Origin: JAUIET01 sp039111475
Lineage (GTDB): Bacteria; Pseudomonadota; Gammaproteobacteria; Pseudomonadales; JAUIET01
Reading direction: 5' to 3'
Assembly: GCA_039111475.1 (NCBI GenBank)
Contig: JBCCIP010000009.1
Location: forward strand, 73,253-137,252
DNA length: 64,000 nt
Below the pieces are notes generated by a model. The model saw only the letters and a program-made list of their open reading frames with translations. It was not told the origin of the DNA and searched no databases. Of this stretch, positions 34,607-43,531 are shown one piece after another (the stretch's first letter is position 1; every line of letters starts with the position of its first letter). The translations under genes and the position numbers were made by a program.

Positions 34607-35389
34607 ATGACAATGAAGAATCTATTCGACGTAAGTAACAAAGTGGCGATTATTACTGGCGGTTCCAGCGGTATCGGCGCCATGATGGCGCGCGGGCTTT
34701 TGGAAAATGGGGCAAAGGTTTATATCACGGCGCGCAAGGAAGAAAGACTTCGCGCCATGGCTGAAGAATTGTCGGCGGTTGGCGAATGTATTGCTATTCC
34801 CGCTGACCTGTCGACAGTTGAGGGAATTGAAGCGTTTTATGCCACGGTGAACGAACGCGAACAACAGCTTGATGTACTGATCAATAACGCCGGGGCCAAT
34901 TGGGCTGCTCCTGTTGACGATTTTCCTGAAGCGGGTTGGGACAAGGTCATGAACATCAACATCAAGTCTATTTTCTTTACTACGCAGAAATTCCTGCCGC
35001 TACTGAGAGCGAGCGGTACTGCGGATAACCCGGCACGGGTAATCAATATTGCTTCGATTAACGGTATCCGAAATTCAGGCATGCCAACCTACGCCTATAC
35101 GGCCAGTAAGTCTGGTGTGATTCACTTAACCACGCATCTGGCAACCGACTTAGCGTCTTCCCACATTAATGTGAACGCTATCGCACCCGGATTTTTCCCA
35201 AGCGCAATGACCAAGGAGATTGTCGAAAATAAAGAGCTGAGCGACATGGCGATTTCTCAAATTCCACGTGGCAGAGCCGGCGCGCCGGAAGACATTGCCG
35301 GCACCGCTTTGTATTTGTGCTCGCGAGCGTCTTCCTGGTTGATTGGGCAGACCATTGCTCTTGATGGCGGGATGATTTCCAGAGAATAA
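34607..35389 (+). CDS. Short-chain dehydrogenase/reductase, SDR family
   Basis: This 260-aa classical SDR has the NAD(P)-binding motif TGGSSGIG, the NNAGAN motif, a serine in NIASING and the catalytic Tyr-Lys in YAYTASK. The C-terminal substrate region is IAPGFFPSAMTKEI. Arg/Lys after the second strand (TARKEERL) favours NADP(H). The substrate cannot be inferred from sequence or neighbours. Two in-frame ATGs (34607, 34613) are both plausible starts. Confidence 0.92.
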   Translation: MTMKNLFDVSNKVAIITGGSSGIGAMMARGLLENGAKVYITARKEERLRAMAEELSAVGECIAIPADLSTVEGIEAFYATVNEREQQLDVLINNAGANWAAPVDDFPEAGWDKVMNINIKSIFFTTQKFLPLLRASGTADNPARVINIASINGIRNSGMPTYAYTASKSGVIHLTTHLATDLASSHINVNAIAPGFFPSAMTKEIVENKELSDMAISQIPRGRAGAPEDIAGTALYLCSRASSWLIGQTIALDGGMISRE

Positions 35390-35507
35390 GGGAATGGGAG
35401 CAGGCGGGTTGCCAAGCGTTCGCCCAAGCCCACAATACTCAGGTGTTCAGGGAACTATCAGTGGAATTTTCTGCCCTAAAGCGTAAGCATTGCCAGGGAG
35501 TTTACCG

Positions 35508-36011
35508 ATGCACCGCTTTTTGTGGCCGGGTTTGTTTGTCGCTTTATTGATTTGCGTTTTGTTGTTTTTCGTCAATGGTCCTTTTCTATTCGAAGACGAT
35601 TATGACCATTTTCCAACGTTTGAGCTAAACACGAATACTGGCGAATTGTGGCGGCTTGAAGACCAAGATGCTCAGCTTACCTTGGTGATGTTTTGGGCCA
35701 GCTGGTGTCCTGCCTGTAAACGACTGTTCCCGGAAATACAAAGCCTTCACGAAGACTATGGCCAACAGGGCTTGAAGGTAGTTGGGGTTAATTTCGCTGA
35801 CGATTTTGACACTGTAAAATTCGCGCACAATTTTGGCCTGGGTTTTGACATTGTGCTTAATGGCGATGCTTTGGCGAGGGACGCAAGCGTTAAAGGAACA
35901 CCCACCGTGTTTTTGCTGGATATCGATAACGCCGTTCGTTATCGAACAAGCGTTTCCGACCCCGCTGACCCTAGTTTGCGTGAGCAAGTTCGCTTATTAC
36001 TTCGACAGTAG
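35508..36011 (+). CDS. TlpA-like membrane-anchored thioredoxin-family protein
   Basis: This 167-aa protein has an N-terminal hydrophobic anchor (FLWPGLFVALLICVLLFFV) and a periplasmic thioredoxin fold. The redox motif is WASWCPACKRLFPEI and the cis-proline loop is KGTPTVFLLD. It is expected to reduce or shuffle disulfides of exported proteins, possibly in cytochrome c maturation, but no ccm genes are near. The ATG at 35508 has AGGGAG upstream and is preferred to a TTG at 35490. Confidence 0.85.
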   Translation: MHRFLWPGLFVALLICVLLFFVNGPFLFEDDYDHFPTFELNTNTGELWRLEDQDAQLTLVMFWASWCPACKRLFPEIQSLHEDYGQQGLKVVGVNFADDFDTVKFAHNFGLGFDIVLNGDALARDASVKGTPTVFLLDIDNAVRYRTSVSDPADPSLREQVRLLLRQ

Positions 36012-36100
36012 AAATACGGCGTAAACTTGTTGCCATTTTGGAGCGCAACAATTGTTACTTCGTAGCAGGCAAACGCGAAAAAACGTTTCGATTTTCGCCA

Positions 36101-37201
36101 CTAGTGATTCGCTGCCTGTGTTTCAACTATTCGCAACAAGTCGCCAATCGCAAAGGTATAGTCTGTTTGATGCAACGTTGTACCGCCCAAAAAGGCTTGT
36201 ATCAACTGTGGTGTGAACACGGTTGTTCGACCGGGCGCGGTATCAACCGCAAGGTAACCGTCGCGTTCGCAAGCCGCGGAATACAGACCGGGAAAAGCTA
36301 TCCAAGACGTATCTACGCCTTCCGGGAATGGTATGCCTTCACTGTCGTTGTAAATAGTGGCGGCGGTAATGCCAGGCTCACCGCCTAGCAAGGTAGGATC
36401 AACGCACGGGCGCGGTTGCTCAGGGAGCGGCCGCTGTTCTTCGGCGCCAGCAGCAATGCTGTCGTAGGCGACAATGCAGCCAGTGTCAGTGGCTTGGCTA
36501 CACAACGGAATGTTCTGCACGGTGCCGCCAGCGAGTTGCCCTGAGGGAACTTCCAGGCGGCCGGTAGGCCCGACTGTCAGCGCGGAAATCATGCGGTTTC
36601 TCAAGGCGTCATCGTTTTCAAAACGGCGGATAAGCAGCTCAATTAACACGTGCGAACCCTGCGAATGGCCCAGCAATACAAAGTCACGGTTTGGATTCTC
36701 CAGCAGATACTGGTCAAAAGCTTCTTCTACGTCGGAATACGCCAATTCAAAAAATTCACTGTTGAATACGTCGTCCAGACCATAGCTACTAAATGTCATT
36801 TGTCGGTACTTCGGCGCGTAGACATCACAAAGCTGTGTGAATCGAGCGGCTTGATTGTATAAAGGGCGCAGCATGGCGGTATCGTCTGTCAGATCAAGCG
36901 TGTTGCCCGGTTCTTCGGCAAAATCTACTGTTGGGTACACATAGAAGCAGTCGTATGGCGCATCCTCTATTGGCTCATGCTCAAAAACGGCCATGTTGCC
37001 GTCTTCATAGACAAAAGTGGTCGTTTGGTCCAGCTCCAAACAACGATCTAACGATATTCCTGGTTTACAAAGCCATAGCGCGTCGTCCGCGTATGGCCCT
37101 GGAACAAACTCGCTAAATTGTTGGTTATCGCTACTGCCAGTGCAGGCAACCAAAACCGGTAATAAGATAATGAACGTCATTAACGCTTTACTATTCGACA
37201 T
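36101..37201 (-). CDS. DUF3089 alpha/beta-hydrolase-like lipoprotein
   Basis: This 366-aa protein has a lipobox in FIILLPVLVACTG. Characteristic elements are CFYVYPTVDFA, YAPKYRQMTFSSYG and a nucleophile-elbow-like LLGHSQGSHVL; CIVAYDSI occurs in the C-terminal half. This matches the DUF3089 family, predicted to fold as an alpha/beta hydrolase with Ser in GHSQG. The substrate is unknown. It is convergent with the TlpA-like gene. Confidence 0.82.
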   Translation of the reverse strand: MSNSKALMTFIILLPVLVACTGSSDNQQFSEFVPGPYADDALWLCKPGISLDRCLELDQTTTFVYEDGNMAVFEHEPIEDAPYDCFYVYPTVDFAEEPGNTLDLTDDTAMLRPLYNQAARFTQLCDVYAPKYRQMTFSSYGLDDVFNSEFFELAYSDVEEAFDQYLLENPNRDFVLLGHSQGSHVLIELLIRRFENDDALRNRMISALTVGPTGRLEVPSGQLAGGTVQNIPLCSQATDTGCIVAYDSIAAGAEEQRPLPEQPRPCVDPTLLGGEPGITAATIYNDSEGIPFPEGVDTSWIAFPGLYSAACERDGYLAVDTAPGRTTVFTPQLIQAFLGGTTLHQTDYTFAIGDLLRIVETQAANH

Positions 37202-37437
37202 CTGATCTCAACTACTGCGATATTCAGGGCGCATTATAAGCGAAAAGCGACGGTTGCCTAAACGCCATAGAAACGAAACGGCATATCGGTAGTGCGATGG
37301 TTTTAAGATGAACGTGTTGCCCGTTCTGGCAGCGCGTTTATTCTCCGCTCGCCGCAACTGCGGTGCAATTGTGGCTGTATGCATTCTGGAATTGCCGTAA
37401 ACTCTTTGCTATATACCCGGCGGAGAGCACACAGCGA

Positions 37438-38865
37438 GTGAAGGTGCACAGAGCAACGATAAAACCCAGCGACGCCGTAGCCTGGGTATCTTGCCATCGC
37501 CGTGCATGGTTGGATAACAAATATCCAGAACGGTGCGCAGACGATCTGGACGCTTTCGACCAGCTTGTTATGGAGCTTGGCAACGAACATGAACAGTCCA
37601 TATTGACCAAGCTTCGCACTCAGTTTGAGGTTGCTACTGCCAGCTCGGTGGCGCATACCGAAGCGCTTATGAAGCAAGGCACGGAAGTCATCTATCAGGC
37701 GCAATTATTCAATGAAGCGCAATTGCTGATCGGCTACCCGGACTTCTTGCTGCGCCAGGATGACGGTTATTATCAAGCGGCTGACGCCAAGTTATCGCTG
37801 ACTGCAAACAAGAAGGAGATTCAGATTCAATTGGGGTGTTATCGGCGTTTGTTAGGCAATGATCTGCCAGCGAAAGTATTTCTGGGCGATGGCAGCCAGT
37901 CGATCATCACTTCGGAAACAGACAAGCTCACTGAGCAATTTATTGATTCAATGCGCACTCTGTTAGCAAGCGATGTTGAGCCTAGTGCTCACTATGGCCA
38001 TAGCAAGTGCGGCAGCTGCCAGTATGTAGATCACTGCAAACCGCAGTTTGTCGCCAATGGAGATCTAACGCTGCTGTACGGCGTTGACGGCCGCGCAGCC
38101 AAGGGGCTTGAGCGCGTGGGCATTGACTCTATCTCAGCATTGGCGGATTCAGACCCGGCACGCATTCCTGATGTGCCTTACCTTAAGGGTGATCATAAAA
38201 AGCAGCGCGCGGTGTTGCAAGCGCAGAGTTGGTTTAGCGGCGAATATCATCAGCTGAGGGCTATCGATTTACCTGAGGGCACCTGGGTTCATTTCGACAT
38301 TGAAGACAACCCGCTTACTTCAAGCGGTGACAAGCACGTGTATCTATGGGGGTTTCTATTACCGGACTACAGTGCTGCGCAATACGAGTGCGTCTGGACA
38401 GGCAGTGAAGACCAAGACAAAGCAGGTTGGCTGGCCTTTCTGGATCGTGTGGCGGAATATCAGGAACGTTATCCAGATCTGGTATTGGCACACTATGCGT
38501 CGCATGAGCGAACAACTATTCAGCAATACGCCACGCGCTACGCCATGCAAGACCATTGCGTTGTGCAATGCTTACTCGGCAGCAACAGTCCGCTGTTTGA
38601 CATTCAAAAACCGGTGAAGAACAATTTGGTACTGCCATTGCAAGGCTATGGTTTGAAAGACATTTGCAAGCACAATGATCTGGTGAACTTTCAGTGGTCC
38701 GACGACGGCTCTGGGTCGCAGTGGAGTATTGTACAGTTTATTCGTTATCTGGACGCTGAAGACCCGCATGAAAAAGCAGAGTTGAAGGACGATATCATCA
38801 GTTACAACCGCGATGACGTCATTGCCACCAGACAGCTTGAGCAATGGTTAAGGTATTCCATTTAG
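37438..38865 (+). CDS. TM0106-family RecB-like nuclease with RNase H-like domain
   Basis: The protein of ~475 aa has two parts. The N-terminal RecB/PD-(D/E)XK-like domain contains YPDFLLRQDDGYYQAADAK (Asp and DxK catalytic pattern) and QIQLGCYRRLL, ending in an iron-sulfur-like cysteine set CGSCQYVDHC. The C-terminal DEDD exonuclease-like domain starts at VHFDIEDNP and ends with SYNRDDVIATRQLEQWL. This is the arrangement of the TM0106 RecB-like putative nuclease family. The start is unclear: GTGs at 37363, 37438 and 37444 are in frame, and I use 37438, near the first conserved residues. Confidence 0.8.
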   Translation: MKVHRATIKPSDAVAWVSCHRRAWLDNKYPERCADDLDAFDQLVMELGNEHEQSILTKLRTQFEVATASSVAHTEALMKQGTEVIYQAQLFNEAQLLIGYPDFLLRQDDGYYQAADAKLSLTANKKEIQIQLGCYRRLLGNDLPAKVFLGDGSQSIITSETDKLTEQFIDSMRTLLASDVEPSAHYGHSKCGSCQYVDHCKPQFVANGDLTLLYGVDGRAAKGLERVGIDSISALADSDPARIPDVPYLKGDHKKQRAVLQAQSWFSGEYHQLRAIDLPEGTWVHFDIEDNPLTSSGDKHVYLWGFLLPDYSAAQYECVWTGSEDQDKAGWLAFLDRVAEYQERYPDLVLAHYASHERTTIQQYATRYAMQDHCVVQCLLGSNSPLFDIQKPVKNNLVLPLQGYGLKDICKHNDLVNFQWSDDGSGSQWSIVQFIRYLDAEDPHEKAELKDDIISYNRDDVIATRQLEQWLRYSI

Positions 38866-38873
38866 CAGATTCG

Positions 38874-40664
38874 TTAGTTTTTATGAAACGGCTTTATTCG
38901 GTCTGCCACCCGAACTGCGCCTTCCACCGGCACATAATCCCCGTTGCCATACCGATAGCCAATCATTCCGTTGGGAATCAGGGTAACCACGTTGCCGCCC
39001 CAGCCAAGCATTTGACCGGTAGAGGTTAGCGCACCAGACAAGGTTTTATACGGGTAATGCCATAGCGTCATATGGTAAGTGCCCTCGCCGTACTCATTGC
39101 CGTCACCCATCGGCAGCCCACGCTGTTCGGTTTGATACAAGGCTTCGGCCAGCTTGTTTGCACTGAGCAGTTGCTTATCGTTATGGCGGCCGCCGTTTTG
39201 AAGCAAGGTACCAATTTTGGCGGTGTCATCGGGAGTCAGGTACATGCCCCAGGCCAGAAAGGCAAGGCCAGGTGCGCCTTCGGCTTCCTTGGTTCGGTTG
39301 ATGGGCAGGTGATGAATGCCTATGGGTTTGTACACTTCATCAAACAGCACTTGATCCAGATGCGCATCTGGTCCTTCCTTTGCTTTTAGGATGGCATCCA
39401 GCGCGGCGGCCAATACATAAATGTCTCTGTCGCGATAACGAACGTGTTCGCCTGGGCCCCAGGGGTGATTGGGCACCTGAAACAGATGGTGTAGTTTTTC
39501 CTTGTTGGTGGGCGCTAAATACCAGGCGTCATATTCTGGTCTGTCTGACTCAATATAGCCGTCGCTTATGTAATTAGGAGTAACGTTCTCAGTACCGGTA
39601 CCAATTCCTGTGGCCATGCTGAGCGCGTGACCCAAAGTAACGTCTTTCCAACCATCGTGAGGTGCATTTACGTCCAGCCAATCCACAAACTTGTAATCAA
39701 AAATTTCGTCGCCGTATTTTTGCGCCATGTACAGCATGGTCACCAAGCCGTGCGCTGTTTTGGTGGCAGACCAAATGCCGTGGCGCATTACATTGGGGTA
39801 CGGGTAGTCGCCGAACGGCGTGGAATTGGAGTGCATGAAAATTTCACCGTCGATCACCAGCCCGCTAGCGGTTACTTTTTGAGGATCTATGCCTTCAATG
39901 AAACCTTGCAGTTTTTCTTCGCCCACGCGGTTTGCCAGTTCCTGCCAGCTATAAACGGGCCAGCGATCGGCAAGTTCTTGTTCATAGTTGCTCTTGATGC
40001 GCGCTGCGTTGTCGAATGCTTGCGGCGCGTAGTCAATTTCGTACTGACCCCACGCTGTGAAGAATGTTTCCACGAAAAACGGCGTTGTTTGCTGAATGAT
40101 TTGATAGCGCAGCTGCGATGCGCCTTCGTTGTTGTACAAAAACATGGCCACACCATTGTACGTGTCGTTCTCTATGTTGCTAGTGAGTAAAAACGGAAAC
40201 GACGCGCGTGACATATCGCCATCGCTTTCTTCCTGCCAGACCTGGCCCGGCTCAATCTGTATCTGCCAGAAGCTGTCGCTGTTCTTCGCCACCTGAATTT
40301 CACGGTTAAGCGGGATCAGATGCTTGCCCATGCTGACAAAACTCAATTCAACGCCAGGAAATAGCTGGGTTTTCTTGCCCAGAATATCCACGGGCTTTAC
40401 GGCAGCCGGTGCGGTTCGCATGCTGTGTTCGGGAATGGTGATGCTAGCGGAGAATTCGTGTTTTGCTTCGCTGGCGTTTTTGCTGGGCAGAAATTGCTGG
40501 TTTTTTACGGGTGCTTTCAGGCTTGATTGAGCCCGGCTTAGTTCTGCGGCTGAGAGTATCAGACTTGCTTCTGCATCAAAGTGTTGGTGGGTGTGCGAGC
40601 AAGCGCTATTAATTAGCGTTGCGGTGATGAGCAGGATAAGCAGAAGTAAACGAGGAGTGGTCAT
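38874..40664 (-). CDS. Serine hydrolase, beta-lactamase (class C-like) family, lipoprotein
   Basis: This 596-aa protein has a signal with lipobox LINSAC. An N-terminal beta-rich domain of ~230 residues precedes the beta-lactamase/transpeptidase-like fold. The catalytic SxxK is SATK (near residue 298) in HGIWSATKTAHGLV, and a YxN-like motif occurs around RYRDRDIYVLAAAL. These proteins are often esterases or D-amino peptidases rather than true beta-lactamases, so resistance should not be assumed. It is convergent with the RecB-like gene with an 8-bp gap. Confidence 0.82.
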   Translation of the reverse strand: MTTPRLLLLILLITATLINSACSHTHQHFDAEASLILSAAELSRAQSSLKAPVKNQQFLPSKNASEAKHEFSASITIPEHSMRTAPAAVKPVDILGKKTQLFPGVELSFVSMGKHLIPLNREIQVAKNSDSFWQIQIEPGQVWQEESDGDMSRASFPFLLTSNIENDTYNGVAMFLYNNEGASQLRYQIIQQTTPFFVETFFTAWGQYEIDYAPQAFDNAARIKSNYEQELADRWPVYSWQELANRVGEEKLQGFIEGIDPQKVTASGLVIDGEIFMHSNSTPFGDYPYPNVMRHGIWSATKTAHGLVTMLYMAQKYGDEIFDYKFVDWLDVNAPHDGWKDVTLGHALSMATGIGTGTENVTPNYISDGYIESDRPEYDAWYLAPTNKEKLHHLFQVPNHPWGPGEHVRYRDRDIYVLAAALDAILKAKEGPDAHLDQVLFDEVYKPIGIHHLPINRTKEAEGAPGLAFLAWGMYLTPDDTAKIGTLLQNGGRHNDKQLLSANKLAEALYQTEQRGLPMGDGNEYGEGTYHMTLWHYPYKTLSGALTSTGQMLGWGGNVVTLIPNGMIGYRYGNGDYVPVEGAVRVADRIKPFHKN

Positions 40665-40866
40665 TGCTCCGTTCCTTTTTACGTTGTGGGATCAGTGCGC
40701 GCACTGCAAACACTATACTATCTCTGCCTGCCGTGGGGTGAAAGACATGGCTGGCCTATGGATTTTGGGTTTGCCTACTTTTACAATAGACATCGTACTT
40801 TTTGTGATTTTTCTGAACTTTTGCGCGGGTCTGGAGTTCAACTCCGTACATTGTTTTTAGTTTATT

Positions 40867-41826
40867 ATGAACACGCACGCAGATTCAAAAAAGAGCGATG
40901 CACGCGCTGAGTCGACTCATACTCGCGCTTGGTCTAAGCCGACGGATTGGCCGGTTGCGCTCGCGCTTGGCCTTCTCCGCCTGATCTCAGCAATCCCATT
41001 CCCATATAACGTACGCATCGGCAAGTGTTTTGGTAATCTGTTGTACATCATTCCCAGCCGCCGCAAGCACATTGTGCTGACCAACCTTAAACTGTGTTTC
41101 CCAGAGCTTAGCGATAAAGAGCGCGGCAAGCTCTGCAAAGAGGTGATTCAAAACTATGGCGCGGGAATGGTGGAAACGGCCATGGCCTGGTGGGCTGATA
41201 AGGAACGGCTATACAAATTGGTGGATATTGAGGGACTGGAGTTACTAGAGACTGCCCAACAAAAGGGCAAAGGGGTTTTGTTACTGGGGGCTCACTTCAC
41301 CACGCTAGACCTAGGTGCTGCGTTTGCCGGCAAATATTTTGATTACTCGCTGGTGTACAAGCCGCAGCGAGGTGAATATTTTGATCGCTCCATGTATGAG
41401 GGAAGACGCCGGCACGCCGAACAAAATATAAAGAAAACAGAACTTAGAAAACTGATCAAGACCATTCGTGGTGGCAACATTGTTTGGTACGCGCCTGATC
41501 AGGATGATGGGTTGAAAAATTCTGTGTTTGCGCCATTTTTCGGCCAAACAGCAGCAACGCTAACAGCAACCGCTAATCTGGCGCGTTTAACCGATGCACC
41601 GGTTCTTATGTACGGTCAACACAGAAAGAGTGATGACTCCGGGTATGTGATGCGCATTACCGGGCCGTTGGACAATTTTCCTAGCGGTGACGAGGTTGCT
41701 GACGCCACTGCGGTAAACGCACTCATCGAAGAAGCGGTGCGCCATACGCCGGCCCAGTACTATTGGTTTCATCGACGTTTCAAAACCCAGCCTCAGCGTT
41801 CCAGGGGCGAACTATATGATGTGTAG
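40867..41826 (+). CDS. Lipid A biosynthesis acyltransferase, LpxL/HtrB family
   Basis: This 319-aa inner-membrane acyltransferase adds a secondary acyl chain to lipid A (or acts on ornithine/lyso-lipids). One N-terminal membrane segment (WPVALALGLLRLISAIPF) is followed by RRKHIVLTNLKLCFPELSDKER, typical of LpxL. The HX4D catalytic motif is HFTTLD in LLGAHFTTLDLG; YKPQRGEYFDR and YAPDQDDG complete the pattern. The C-terminal motif is YYWFHRRFKTQP. The product is probably a lauroyl or related transferase; the exact chain cannot be told. Confidence 0.92.
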   Translation: MNTHADSKKSDARAESTHTRAWSKPTDWPVALALGLLRLISAIPFPYNVRIGKCFGNLLYIIPSRRKHIVLTNLKLCFPELSDKERGKLCKEVIQNYGAGMVETAMAWWADKERLYKLVDIEGLELLETAQQKGKGVLLLGAHFTTLDLGAAFAGKYFDYSLVYKPQRGEYFDRSMYEGRRRHAEQNIKKTELRKLIKTIRGGNIVWYAPDQDDGLKNSVFAPFFGQTAATLTATANLARLTDAPVLMYGQHRKSDDSGYVMRITGPLDNFPSGDEVADATAVNALIEEAVRHTPAQYYWFHRRFKTQPQRSRGELYDV

Positions 41827-41960
41827 TTCGCCAGTAGCTCTCGTCCTGGGCCTCTAACTATAAGACAAGTGGCCTTTGCTAAGGTTGCTGGTTGGCTTAG
41901 GATACGATTACAAATATAGAGAAGAACGCACTATTGCAGTGTTCTCATTAATTGCAGATT

Positions 41961-42176
41961 ATGAACCAGAAACAGTGCAAGATGGCAAGGATTGGCCTTG
42001 GCTGGACGCGCAGCTTTTTAGCTGAAAAATCCGGTGTTGCGCCAAAAGATATTGTTGACTTCGAGAACGGTGCGCGCTGGCATGAAGCGTGTGCGAAAGA
42101 ACTTAAGCGCACATTGACTGCAAGCAACCGGGTTACTTTTCAGGGTAACTGCAGCGTGTTCATTACTAACGATTAG
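41961..42176 (+). CDS. Small Xre-like helix-turn-helix protein
   Basis: This 71-aa protein, NQKQCKMARIGLGWTRSFLA then EKSGVAPKDIVDFENGARWH, fits the Xre/Cro HTH pattern in which a Q-C-ARA-LGW start is followed by LA--SGV----I--FE-G. It ends a few strands later, so it is a stand-alone DNA-binding module. The ATG at 41961 is preferred to a TTG at 41952. It converges with the next gene with only two bases between stops. No target is evident. Confidence 0.7.
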   Translation: MNQKQCKMARIGLGWTRSFLAEKSGVAPKDIVDFENGARWHEACAKELKRTLTASNRVTFQGNCSVFITND

Positions 42177-42178
42177 GG

Positions 42179-42505
42179 TTACAACGCCAGAACAACGTCT
42201 TCCCAGTCACCTCGCCTGAAAGACAGTATCGCAATTTCTTCGGATTGCTCTTGCCACTCAACGCTCAGCACTTTTCTTCCAGCCCATATGTCCAGCGTCC
42301 AGGGTTTTTGTGACGCTGATCGAGATCGTCTGGGTGCCGCCGTGCTTGTTGATGGCAGGGCATTATTTGGCGGGCAACTGAGCAATATCTCTATACCCTG
42401 TTGGTAATCTCTAAACGAGTAACCTCTGTCGGATTCTGCTTCTTGTTGTAATCGTGTAACAGCGGCGTCGCGAATGGATCTAACCGCTTCTAGTTGTTCT
42501 GACAT
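42179..42505 (-). CDS. Hypothetical protein
   Basis: This 108-aa cytoplasmic protein is without signal or membrane segment. The N-terminal half is helical and charged (EQLEAVRSIRDAAVTRLQQE). After a Ser/Ala/Arg-rich linker, the end is beta-like and aromatic (WTLDIWAGRKVLSVEWQEQSEEIAILSF). I do not recognise it. It converges tail to tail with the small HTH gene, so a toxin-antitoxin relation is unlikely (such pairs are usually co-directional). Confidence 0.6.
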   Translation of the reverse strand: MSEQLEAVRSIRDAAVTRLQQEAESDRGYSFRDYQQGIEILLSCPPNNALPSTSTAAPRRSRSASQKPWTLDIWAGRKVLSVEWQEQSEEIAILSFRRGDWEDVVLAL

Positions 42506-42598
42506 TTATCCCCTGGTTGCCATCTTCCAGCCATGCAATGATTTTTACATGACCTAGCCAGGAGTACTAGGCCGCCCATCCCTTAGTCGGCTCTCTGA

Positions 42599-43420
42599 TC
42601 AAATAGATGCTGCTGCACCCGACAGGCTGTGCCAACCTCGTTCTATTAACAATAATTGTTCTGCCGCAGCCTCTCGCTGGGTAGAGGTGAGCAGAGCTGC
42701 CGATTCGAAATGAACGTCTTCCGGGTAGGCGTCAGGAAGGTGCTTTTTTAGCACGCTGGCCCAAAGATACGCCTTGTATGGGCTTTGATGTGCGGTTTCA
42801 CTTGCGTAGATATTTACAAGATACGCTGCCGAAATCATGTTGCCTTTTTGCGCTGACTTTTCGAACCACAGCATGGAGGCCGCATAATCAATTTCAGTCC
42901 CTTCGCTAACACCGGGCTCAAAACCATTGAAATGCATTATGCCCAAATACATCTCGCCCATGTGTGAACCTGCTGCAGCCGCTTGCTTGGCATGAAAGGC
43001 AGCCAACTCCAGGTTGCGAGTTCCTAGTACGTTGTCGAGGTCAAAGTAAATGGAAGCCAGGCCAATATGACCTTGTGCCATTCCGGTCTTTGTTGCCTGC
43101 TCATACCAGTAGCTTGCGGCGGCCACATCTGGCTCTGTGCCCGAGCCTTGCAAATAAGCATCCGCAACCAGTAGCTGGGCACGTGGTATACCGGCTTTTG
43201 CTGCTAACGAACAGAAGGCCAGCGCTTGCCCTGCGCTTGGCGCGGTACCCAAACCATATGAGTAGGCGGAACAAACCGCCATTTGCGCATCATTGTCTCC
43301 ACTCTCAGCCAGTGCCACATTCATGGAGAATAGTTGCTTCAGCTCATTGTCACTGGGCATCTGAGCAGCCAAATTTGCGCTCAGCAGAACGCTTGTCGCC
43401 AGAAGTAGTACTCGTATCAT
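42599..43420 (-). CDS. Exported Sel1-repeat protein
   Basis: The 273-aa protein has a signal peptide (IRVLLLATSVLLSANLAA) and then about five Sel1-like repeats: DAQMAVCSAYSYGLGTAPSA, AQLLVADAYLQGSGTEPDVA, GQGHIGLASIYFDL-like, MGEMYLGIMHFNGFEPGVS and ISAAYLVNIYASE. Sel1 repeats mediate protein-protein interaction in the periplasm. It lies 94 bp from the preceding minus-strand gene, and no partner is suggested by context. Confidence 0.82.
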   Translation of the reverse strand: MIRVLLLATSVLLSANLAAQMPSDNELKQLFSMNVALAESGDNDAQMAVCSAYSYGLGTAPSAGQALAFCSLAAKAGIPRAQLLVADAYLQGSGTEPDVAAASYWYEQATKTGMAQGHIGLASIYFDLDNVLGTRNLELAAFHAKQAAAAGSHMGEMYLGIMHFNGFEPGVSEGTEIDYAASMLWFEKSAQKGNMISAAYLVNIYASETAHQSPYKAYLWASVLKKHLPDAYPEDVHFESAALLTSTQREAAAEQLLLIERGWHSLSGAAASI

Positions 43421-43531
43421 GCAAAACAGCTTAGCAGCGGATTGTACATTTTTCGCACAATATTCAGACTATCAGCGGTTAGATGTGAGCTGTGTTACAA
43501 AGCAAGCGTGATGTCGTTCTGGCGCGTCTCT

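Noticed and set aside
38874..40664. Antibiotic-resistance beta-lactamase
   Set aside because: Only the SxxK fold is evident; the long N-terminal domain and lipobox fit the broad serine hydrolase/esterase group, so resistance cannot be claimed.
41961..42505. Toxin-antitoxin pair (small HTH protein plus 108-aa protein)
   Set aside because: The genes converge rather than run in the same direction, and the second has no toxin-like features.
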